Origin: Candidatus Bipolaricaulota bacterium
GTDB taxonomy: Bacteria > Bipolaricaulota > Bipolaricaulia > RBG-16-55-9
DNA: 11,558 bases
NCBI GenBank assembly: GCA_027021605.1
Contig: JALUUA010000133.1
Location: 1-11,558 of the forward strand
Direction of reading: 5' to 3'
Below, one piece after another: positions 6,229 to 11,558 of this stretch; position 1 is the stretch's first letter, and each line of letters opens with the position of its first letter. Position numbers and translations under genes: made by a program. The notes beneath the pieces were generated by a model. That model did no database searches. It saw nothing but the letters and a program-made list of their open reading frames with translations, and had not been told where the DNA came from.

Positions 6229-6258
6229 TTGACAAACGTAACAGTGTTATGTTATACT
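6229..6258 (+). promoter_or_regulatory. promoter P1 of the candidate structured RNA
   Basis: A perfect TTGACA (6229-6234), an 18-base spacer and TATACT (6253-6258). Transcription would start near 6265. The spacer holds copy 1 of the 19-base element shared with promoter P2. This is the strongest promoter-like sequence in the window. Confidence 0.75.
6237..6255 (+). repeat. 19-base operator-like element, copy 1
   Basis: CGTAACAGTGTTATGTTAT is identical to the sequence at 6519-6537. It contains three half-sites: TAACA (6239-6243), TGTTA (6245-6249) in inverted orientation around a single G, and a second TGTTA (6250-6254). It fills the -35/-10 spacer of P1, the position used by MerR-type regulators. 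The likely binder is the YhbD-like protein encoded downstream (inference). Confidence 0.7.
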
Positions 6259-6264
6259 CGTCGG

Positions 6265-6505
6265 CACCCGACAGTCCGAAGGAGGTTGCAACAAAGCATG
6301 GCGGCACGGATTGTCCACTCCCTTCTCGCGCCGGGAGCGGGGTCCACGCGAAGGCCAAGGGCGGGAGCGACAAAGCTCGATCACAAGGCCCAAGAACGGG
6401 AGCGATCCTCGGGGATGAACCCCAATTCCCACCACGACCGGAGTGAACCCGCACCGCTGCTCTCGAGCGCTTGGGTTCTCCTGTTCGCGCAGCGCAAAAT
6501 TTTTT
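6265..6505 (+). ncRNA. candidate structured non-coding RNA or structured leader
   Basis: About 240 bases between strong promoter P1 and a T6 tract. Several helices can form. GACAGTCCG (6270-6278) pairs with CGGATTGTC (6307-6315), nine pairs with one G-U. TCGCG (6326-6330) pairs with CGCGA (6347-6351). GAACGGGAG (6394-6402) pairs with CTCCTGTTC (6478-6486), nine pairs with one G-U. GAACC (6445-6449) pairs with GGTTC (6474-6478), competing with the previous helix for one base, and CGCT (6455-6458) pairs with AGCG (6466-6469). A competing helix, CCCAAG (6389-6394) with CTTGGG (6470-6475), is possible. A 69-codon frame (6298-6507) exists but has lower third-position GC than its neighbours, and its stop lies at the end of the T tract. 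No match to tmRNA, SRP RNA, RNase P or 6S RNA was recognised. A small mRNA remains possible. Confidence 0.45.
6467..6505 (+). terminator. possible terminator of the candidate RNA
   Basis: GCGCT (6467-6471) and AGCGC (6491-6495) can pair with a 19-base loop, followed by AAAA and TTTTTT (6500-6505), the longest T run in the window. Alternatively the 6394-6402/6478-6486 helix precedes the tract. The stem is not ideal. Confidence 0.4.
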
Positions 6506-6511
6506 GACCCC

Positions 6512-6540
6512 TTGATCTCGTAACAGTGTTATGTTATGAT
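6512..6540 (+). promoter_or_regulatory. promoter P2 of the YhbD-bactofilin operon
   Basis: TTGATC (6512-6517), 17 bases and TATGAT (6535-6540). The spacer carries copy 2 of the 19-base element. The start site would fall near 6547, only a few bases before ATG 6550, so the first message would be leaderless or nearly so. Confidence 0.7.
6519..6537 (+). repeat. 19-base operator-like element, copy 2
   Basis: Identical over 19 bases to 6237-6255, offset 282 bases, and again placed exactly between -35 and -10. The conservation outside any coding frame and the matched position make chance unlikely and point to co-regulation of P1 and P2. Confidence 0.7.
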
Positions 6541-6549
6541 CAGGGCGCG

Positions 6550-7338
6550 ATGAGCGAGCGCACGGACACGGAGAGGACCCAACAGGCACAAGGGGGCACG
6601 AACCAGGAGCCCGAGCTGATCCCCAAGAAGGAGGTCCTGGAGCGCACGGGGATCTCCTACGGGCAGTTCTACCGTTGGAAGCGCAAGGGGCTCATCCCCG
6701 AGAGCTGGTTCGTCCGCAAGAGCACCTTCACGGGCCAGGAGACCTTCCTGCCCCGGGAGAAGATCTTAGAGCGCATCCGGCTCATCCAGAAGCTCAAGGA
6801 CGAGTACAGCTTGGAGGAGATCGCCGAGATGCTCTCGCCGGAGCCCCCGAAGCGCCTCTTCCCCGCCGAGGCGGTGCGGCGGAAGGCCCAAATCTCGGAC
6901 GAGGTGCTCGAGCGCTTCCGGACGGCCACGGGACGGGAGGGGCCGTTTCGCTTTCGGGAGGTGTTCTGGATGGCGGCCCTCGACGAGCTGCGAAAGCAGG
7001 GCGCCTCCCCGGAGTCCTGGGAGCTTGCCCTCCAGGTCCTGCAGCGGGACGGGGTCGCCTTCGAGGAGGAGACGGAGTGGGTCCTGTGGCTCCTGGAGAA
7101 GGACGAGACCTCGTTTGTGTGCCTGGCCCCGGAGCGGTACGTCCGCTTCGACCCCGAGGCGCGGGAGCGGGCCCGGGTGGAGCTGCGCCGGCTGCTCGAG
7201 CGCGTCAAGATGAGGCTCGCCCACGAGGAGGAAGGAGAGGGGGCGTATACGCCCAAGCCCAAGCGGAACCCCAAGCGCAAGGGGTTCCGGGTCGGGGCGG
7301 ACGAGGGTGAGGTAGACCTGGAAATCGATCTTCCGTGA
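6550..7338 (+). CDS. yhbD: YhbD-family transcriptional regulator (DUF4004, MerR-like helix-turn-helix)
   Basis: A 262-residue protein. Residues 23-97 match the YhbD pattern: LIPKKEVLERTGISYGQFYR, then WKRKGLIPESWFVRKST and FTGQETFLPREKILERI, a MerR-like DNA-binding domain with a wing. Residues 85-95 (EYSLEEIAEML) continue this domain. Residues 113-225 are helical and charged; the last 30 (KPKRNPKRKGFRV, then an acidic end) look disordered. It probably binds the 19-base element in its own promoter and in P1. ATG 6550 lacks a strong ribosome site (only AGGG at 6542-6545) and lies next to the predicted transcript start; a GTG at 6526 is in frame but sits inside the operator. In Bacillus subtilis yhbD adjoins the bactofilin genes bacE and bacF, as here, supporting the call. 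No metal-binding cysteine cluster is seen. Confidence 0.82.
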   Translation: MSERTDTERTQQAQGGTNQEPELIPKKEVLERTGISYGQFYRWKRKGLIPESWFVRKSTFTGQETFLPREKILERIRLIQKLKDEYSLEEIAEMLSPEPPKRLFPAEAVRRKAQISDEVLERFRTATGREGPFRFREVFWMAALDELRKQGASPESWELALQVLQRDGVAFEEETEWVLWLLEKDETSFVCLAPERYVRFDPEARERARVELRRLLERVKMRLAHEEEGEGAYTPKPKRNPKRKGFRVGADEGEVDLEIDLP

Positions 7339-7362
7339 CCGAGACCGAGGAGGGAGCCCGGA

Positions 7363-7614
7363 ATGGAGCTGGACGAGAGGGTCGAGCGCTTGAAGAAGTA
7401 CGTCAAAGCCGGGGCGTGGCTGGTGCTGGGGCTTTTGGTGCTCTACTTTGGGCTTAAGCTGGCGTTTGCGCTCTTTTCCCTGCTGGTTCCCGTGTTGTTC
7501 GTGGGCGGGGCCGCGTACTTGGGGTACCGCTGGTGGCAGCGCAAGCTCGCCCCCCCGCGGGACTCCGAGGAGGACGAGGACTACGACTGGGAGTACAAGA
7601 GGAGGCGGTGGTAA
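7363..7614 (+). CDS. small membrane protein in the bactofilin operon (83 aa)
   Basis: An 83-residue protein with a charged N-terminal helix (ELDERVERLKKYVKAG, 2-17), one long or two short membrane segments (18-37 and 39-56), and a cytoplasmic-type tail that is first basic (WWQRK, 57-61) and then highly acidic (DSEEDEDYDWEY, 67-78) before a final KRRRW. I do not recognise a family. ATG 7363 follows GAGGAGGGAG (7347-7356). Its TAA overlaps the bactofilin ATG by one base (TAATG), so the two are translationally coupled. A membrane anchor or partner for the bactofilin filament is a reasonable hypothesis, not shown. Confidence 0.75.
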   Translation: MELDERVERLKKYVKAGAWLVLGLLVLYFGLKLAFALFSLLVPVLFVGGAAYLGYRWWQRKLAPPRDSEEDEDYDWEYKRRRW

Positions 7615-8501
7615 TGAGCAACGGGAAGGGCAAGGGCACCGAGCGCGTAAGCATCGCGGGCGCGGGCAAGATCAGCGGCGGCACCTACCAGAGCGTGAAG
7701 GTGGCGGGCTCGGGCACCATCGAGGGGGATGTGTTCGCGGGAACGATCAGCACCGCGGGTTCGTGCGCCTTCCAGGGGGACGTGGAGGCCGAGGAGATGA
7801 AGACGGCCGGCTCCTGCCGCGTCTCCGGGGACGTGCGCGCGGAGGAGTTCCGGGTGAGCGGCTCGGCCACCGTGGAGGGGCAGCTGAGCGCGGACATCGT
7901 CAAGGCTTCGGGCTCCTTGCGCGTCGGCGAGAAGCTTACGGCGAGCTTCGTCAAGACGAGCGGCTCCCTCACCGTGGGCGGGGACGTCGAGGCCGACAAG
8001 TTCGTCGCCGAGGGGTCGTTCGAGATCGAGGGGCTGCTCACGGCCGACGAGATCGAGATCCGGCTGGGCGGCGACTGCTCGGTGCGGGAGATCGGCGGCG
8101 AGCGGATCGAGGTGCGGCAGAAGAGCCCGCGCTTCCGACCTGAAGATTTAGAGCGCAAAGTGGAACGGAAGGTGAGGGAGAAGGCGCGCGCCAAGCGCTG
8201 GCGGTTCGAGGAGCTGGGGATCGAGATCGACATCGACGTGGAGAAGATGGCCCGCGAGCTGGGGAAGCTGGGCGCGATGCTCGGCAATTTAGGCTTGAGC
8301 CTCACGGGCTTCGGCGGCTACGGCACCCTCGAGGCCGAGGTGATCGAGGGGGACGAGATCTATCTGGAGTCGACCAAGGCCAAGGTGGTGCGGGGCAAGC
8401 GCGTGGTGATCGGCCCCGATTGCGAGATCGAGCGCGTGGAGTACGAGGAGAGCCTGGAGATCGATGAGTCGGCGGACGTGGGAGAAGAGCAGAGGGTCTA
8501 G
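7614..8501 (+). CDS. bactofilin-like polymer-forming cytoskeletal protein
   Basis: A 295-residue bactofilin of the YhbE/YhbF type. Residues 28-146 consist of seven consecutive 17-residue repeats with Gly-Ser at positions 5-6 of each, for example VKTSGSLTVGGDVEADK, which should stack as a right-handed beta helix. A charged helical insertion follows (about 168-237), then a second beta region (238-282) containing DEIYLESTKAKVVRG, VVIGPDCEIERVEY. Bactofilins self-assemble without nucleotides and organise envelope proteins; B. subtilis BacE and BacF are linked to flagella. The helical insert and second beta part are not found in minimal bactofilins. ATG 7614 follows AGGAGG (7600-7605). The last codons overlap the next gene if its ATG 8464 is used. 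Confidence 0.88.
   Translation: MSNGKGKGTERVSIAGAGKISGGTYQSVKVAGSGTIEGDVFAGTISTAGSCAFQGDVEAEEMKTAGSCRVSGDVRAEEFRVSGSATVEGQLSADIVKASGSLRVGEKLTASFVKTSGSLTVGGDVEADKFVAEGSFEIEGLLTADEIEIRLGGDCSVREIGGERIEVRQKSPRFRPEDLERKVERKVREKARAKRWRFEELGIEIDIDVEKMARELGKLGAMLGNLGLSLTGFGGYGTLEAEVIEGDEIYLESTKAKVVRGKRVVIGPDCEIERVEYEESLEIDESADVGEEQRV
7695..8051 (+). repeat. seven tandem 51-base coding repeats of the bactofilin
   Basis: Residues 28-146 fall into seven units of exactly 17 residues with no gaps (28-44, 45-61, 62-78, 79-95, 96-112, 113-129, 130-146). The consensus is roughly [VIF]-x-x-[AS]-G-S-x-x-[VI]-x-G-[DE]-[VL]-x-A. Protein repeats are clear while the DNA has diverged, so this is an old structural repeat rather than a recent duplication. 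Confidence 0.8.
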
Positions 8502-8976
8502 GGGCTGTTGCGGCCCGGAGGGGAGCGAGGACCGGGAGGAATGGCCCGGGGCCGAGGGGCTCCGTTGGGTGCTCTTCGCGCTCCTCCTCTACCTGGGGGT
8601 GCGAGGGGTCCAGGTCGTGACCCCGATGCTCAGGGAGCTGAGCTGGCTCCTCTGGCTGGCGTTTGCGGTCTGGTGGATCCCCGTCGCGATGGACCTGAGC
8701 CGTCGGCTCCTCCGGGGAGGGGGCCGGGAGTGGGTCCTGGGCCGGGGGCTGGTGCGCGTGCGGAGGATCTCCTCCGGGAAGCCGCTCCCCCCGCGGCGAT
8801 GCCCCCACTGTGGGGAGCGGGTGGAGGCGGAGCAGGCGGTCTGCCCCCACTGCTATCGGGATCTGAAGGCCAACTGCGAGCGCTGCGGCCGGATCTTCGA
8901 CCTCCGGGGGGCCGCTGCGGAGTCCCTGTGCCCGGAGTGCCGACGGGAACGGAGGGCGCGGCAGCCTGCGGCGTAA
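8464..8976 (+). CDS. membrane protein with C-terminal double zinc ribbon (paralog A)
   Basis: A 170-residue protein. A polar N-terminus (1-33) is followed by two hydrophobic segments (34-52 and 58-76, WLLWLAFAVWWIPV). Basic residues then lead to a double zinc ribbon: C113-x2-C116 and C127-x2-C130 (CPHCGERVEAEQAVCPHC), then C138-x2-C141 and C156-x2-C159. Each set of four cysteines should bind one zinc. Double zinc ribbons usually mediate protein or nucleic-acid contact. ATG 8464 has GGAG at 8456-8459 and overlaps the bactofilin end by 38 bases; GTG 8569 behind GAGGGG would begin just before the first membrane segment and is an alternative. The next gene encodes a related zinc-ribbon protein. 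Role unknown; proximity suggests work with the bactofilin. Confidence 0.75.
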   Translation: MSRRTWEKSRGSRGCCGPEGSEDREEWPGAEGLRWVLFALLLYLGVRGVQVVTPMLRELSWLLWLAFAVWWIPVAMDLSRRLLRGGGREWVLGRGLVRVRRISSGKPLPPRRCPHCGERVEAEQAVCPHCYRDLKANCERCGRIFDLRGAAAESLCPECRRERRARQPAA

Positions 8977-9030
8977 TCTTGCGTTCATCATGCGTGCGAA
9001 CTCTGAAAGGGACGTAAAGGAGGAACGCCT

Positions 9031-9501
9031 ATGGCCGTCTTGGAGATCTTGGGGCTCGTGATCTTAGCGCTTCTGGTGCTCTCCGGGGTCTTTTGGGTCA
9101 TTTTGGCCGTGGCGATCCCCGTGATCGTGGTCGTCACGATCGGGTTCGCGGTGGTCGCCGCGATCGGCGCGGTCTTCTGGGCCCTGCTGCAGCTCGCGGG
9201 GGCGGCGCTCCTGGGCTTGGTGATCGGGGCGCCCCTGCTCCTCGTGGGCGGGGTGGGGTACCTGCTCTGGACGGCGGCGGGCCGTCGGCGCCTGGCCCGC
9301 GCCCGGAAGCGGGCGCTGGACCGTCATCCCCGCTGTCCCAAGTGCTTTCGGACCGTCCCGAAGGAGGCTTCCGTGTGCCCCCACTGCTTCGCGGACCTGT
9401 GGGGGAATTGTCCCGAGTGCGGGCGGATTCACCGCCTGGGCGTGCTCTTCTGCCCCGAGTGCGGGACGAGCCTGCGGCTGAAGTCGAAGGCTTCCGCTTG
9501 A
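9031..9501 (+). CDS. membrane protein with C-terminal double zinc ribbon (paralog B)
   Basis: A 156-residue protein with very hydrophobic residues 3-81, probably three membrane segments (3-26, 28-48, 50-81 possibly split). A basic stretch (GRRRLARARKRALDRH, 84-99) sets the tail in the cytoplasm. The tail is a double zinc ribbon: C102, C105, C116, C119, then C127, C130, C141, C144. Cysteine spacing and the words CPHC, C(P/E)xCGRI and CPEC match paralog A, while the membrane part is different. ATG 9031 follows a near-perfect TAAAGGAGG (9015-9023), so it should be well translated. No promoter was found in the 54-base gap, so it is probably in the same operon. Partner unknown. Confidence 0.78.
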   Translation: MAVLEILGLVILALLVLSGVFWVILAVAIPVIVVVTIGFAVVAAIGAVFWALLQLAGAALLGLVIGAPLLLVGGVGYLLWTAAGRRRLARARKRALDRHPRCPKCFRTVPKEASVCPHCFADLWGNCPECGRIHRLGVLFCPECGTSLRLKSKASA

Positions 9502-9537
9502 GCGTGAGCACATCACAAGACGTGGGAGGTGAGATGG

Positions 9538-9785
9538 ATGTGCTGTGAGTTCGAGCACGGATTTTCCTCCGGGCGGCGAGGGCGGTTCGGCTTCCGCATG
9601 GGGATGGGGGGCCCGTGGGGCTTTACGATGGGCTTTGGGCCGATGTGGGGCTGGGTCTGGGAGCCGGGCTACCGCAGCAAGCGGGCCCTGTTGCGGGAGC
9701 TGGAGGCCTACCGCGAGGCCCTGGAGGAGGAGCTGGCCGAGGTCGCCCAGCAGATCGAGGAGCTCAAGCGCGAGCTGGGGGAGGA

Positions 9786-9789
<4 letters not shown>
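9538..9789 (+). CDS. Gly/Met/Trp-rich coiled-coil mini-protein (83 aa)
   Basis: An 83-residue protein in two parts. Residues 1-45 start MCCEFEHG and are rich in Gly, Met, Phe and Trp (FGFRMGMGGPWGFTMGFG, then PMWGWVW). Residues 48-82 form a charged coiled coil (SKRALLRELEAYREALEEEL, then AEVAQQIEELKREL). The layout resembles DUF5320-type small proteins, but this is a resemblance only. ATG 9538 is chosen because GGAGGTGA (9525-9532) lies 5 bases upstream. The stop overlaps the ABC ATPase start as ATGA, so its translation is coupled to the transporter. A Met/Cys-rich end might bind metal; no evidence beyond composition. Confidence 0.65.
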
Positions 9790-10750
<961 letters not shown>

Positions 10751-10754
<4 letters not shown>

Positions 10755-11527
10755 GACACGCCCTCGTCTTAAAGGCCCTGGTAAAGCGCAACTTCCTCAT
10801 GGTGGTGCGCTATCCCTTCAACCTCATCGCGGGCCTGATCAGCCTGTTCTTGATCTTCTTGGTGATCTTCTACGGGGCCCAAGCCGTGGGGGGCGGCAAT
10901 CCCGCCTTCGGGGCGACGCTCAGCGGGATCGTCATGGGCTTTATGCTCTGGAGCTTCATCGTCTTCGCCTATTCAGACCTCACATGGGACTTCATCAACG
11001 AGGCGCAGCAGGGGACGCTGGAGCAGCTCTACATGTCGCCCCTGGGGTTTGGGTGGGTCTCCATCTCGCACATCCTGGGGTGGCTGCTCATCAACCTCAT
11101 CACCACGTTCGGGATGCTCTTTGCCATGATGGGGATCACGGGGCGTTGGCTCAACGTGGACTTCGTAAGCGTGCTCCCCCTGATGTTGCTTACGGTGTGG
11201 GGCGTCTACGGCTTCGGGTTCCTGATGGGCGGGCTTGCGCTGGTGTTCAAGCAGGTGCAGGCCGCGTTTCAGATCTTGCAATTTGTGTGGCTGGGGCTGA
11301 TCGCCGCGCCCTTGGATCAGTTCCCCTGGCTCAAGTACGCCCCCGTGAGCTGGGGAACCCATCTGTTGGGGCGGGTGATGATCGGGGGCGATTCGCTCCT
11401 CGAGATGCCCCCAAGCGACGTGCTCTTCCTGGCCGCGAACTCCGCCGTGTACTTCGCGCTGGGGTATCTGGGCTTCAAGTACTTCGAGCGCGTGGCCCGC
11501 GACCGCGGGCTCTTGGGGCACTATTAG
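10751..11527 (+). CDS. ABC-2 type transporter permease
   Basis: A 258-residue integral membrane protein with about six hydrophobic segments (24-43, 56-75, 103-126, 139-165, 172-190, 224-242). Between segments 2 and 3 lies E84-AQQGTLEQLYMSPLG-99, the conserved cytoplasmic coupling region of ABC-2 permeases (E..GTLE.L..SPL). It would form a homodimer with two copies of the ATPase encoded just upstream, coupled through the ATGA overlap. The start ATG 10751 has no separate strong ribosome site. The length is normal for the family. The TAG at 11525-11527 ends the visible operon; only 31 bases follow. Confidence 0.9.
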
Positions 11528-11558
11528 CTTAGCGCCGCGCCTCGAGGACGCCCAGCAT

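Noticed and set aside
6249..6446. 65-residue frame beginning MLYSSAPDSP
   Set aside because: Its ATG lies inside the P1 spacer, upstream of the predicted transcript start, and no family-like sequence is seen.
6265..6505. Match to tmRNA, SRP RNA, RNase P or 6S RNA
   Set aside because: Conserved core sequences of these RNAs were looked for by eye on both strands and not found.
6298..6507. 69-residue frame beginning MAARIVHSLL
   Set aside because: Third-position GC is about 69 percent, below neighbours; the ribosome-site-like AAGGAGG is 12 bases from the ATG; the last codons run through the T6 tract. Kept only as an alternative to the RNA.
11529..11558. Possible end of a convergent minus-strand gene (TTA at 11529-11531, reading ...LGVLEARR)
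   Set aside because: Only nine codons are visible; cannot be told from chance.

Overview
The window comes from a strongly GC-rich bacterial chromosome. Genes are tightly packed, almost all on the + strand, with frequent 4-base stop/start overlaps and good Shine-Dalgarno sequences. Proteins are rich in E, R and K and poor in N and Q, which fits a thermophile. There is no rRNA gene or marker that fixes the lineage; a deep-branching thermophilic group such as Bipolaricaulota/Acetothermia is only a guess.

Left part (1-3531), 2-oxoacid dehydrogenase and lipoate. The window opens in the last 53 codons of the E1-beta subunit gene. A complete VapBC-type toxin-antitoxin pair (294-982) with its own promoter sits between E1-beta and the E2 acyltransferase gene (1098-2453). 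E2 is followed with a 4-base overlap by lipB, whose product attaches the octanoyl group from which lipoyl-E2 is made. lipB is followed with another 4-base overlap by a DUF454 membrane protein.

Middle part (3540-6223), secreted proteases and a small gene. Two tandem paralogous exported zinc metalloproteases of the metzincin type (HExxHxxGxxH) have a shared C-terminal domain. A clear sigma70-type promoter with a dyad in its spacer precedes the first. After them comes a 64-residue basic protein of unknown function with its own promoter, long leader and terminator.

Right part (6229-11527), a YhbD-bactofilin envelope cluster. Two promoters 283 bases apart carry the same 19-base operator-like element in their -35/-10 spacers. 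The first drives a stretch of about 240 bases that is better explained as a structured RNA than as a protein gene. The second drives a near-leaderless gene for a YhbD-family (MerR-like helix-turn-helix) regulator. Downstream lie a one- or two-segment membrane protein, a bactofilin with seven exact-length 17-residue repeats, two membrane proteins with double zinc ribbons, a Gly/Met/Trp-rich coiled-coil mini-protein, and an ABC-2 type exporter (ATPase and permease). A YhbD-like regulator next to bactofilins is also known in Bacillus subtilis. The RNA, the zinc-ribbon proteins, the mini-protein and the exporter in one array make this the most promising candidate for an undescribed envelope system. 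The duplicated operator suggests that the regulator controls both the RNA and its own operon.
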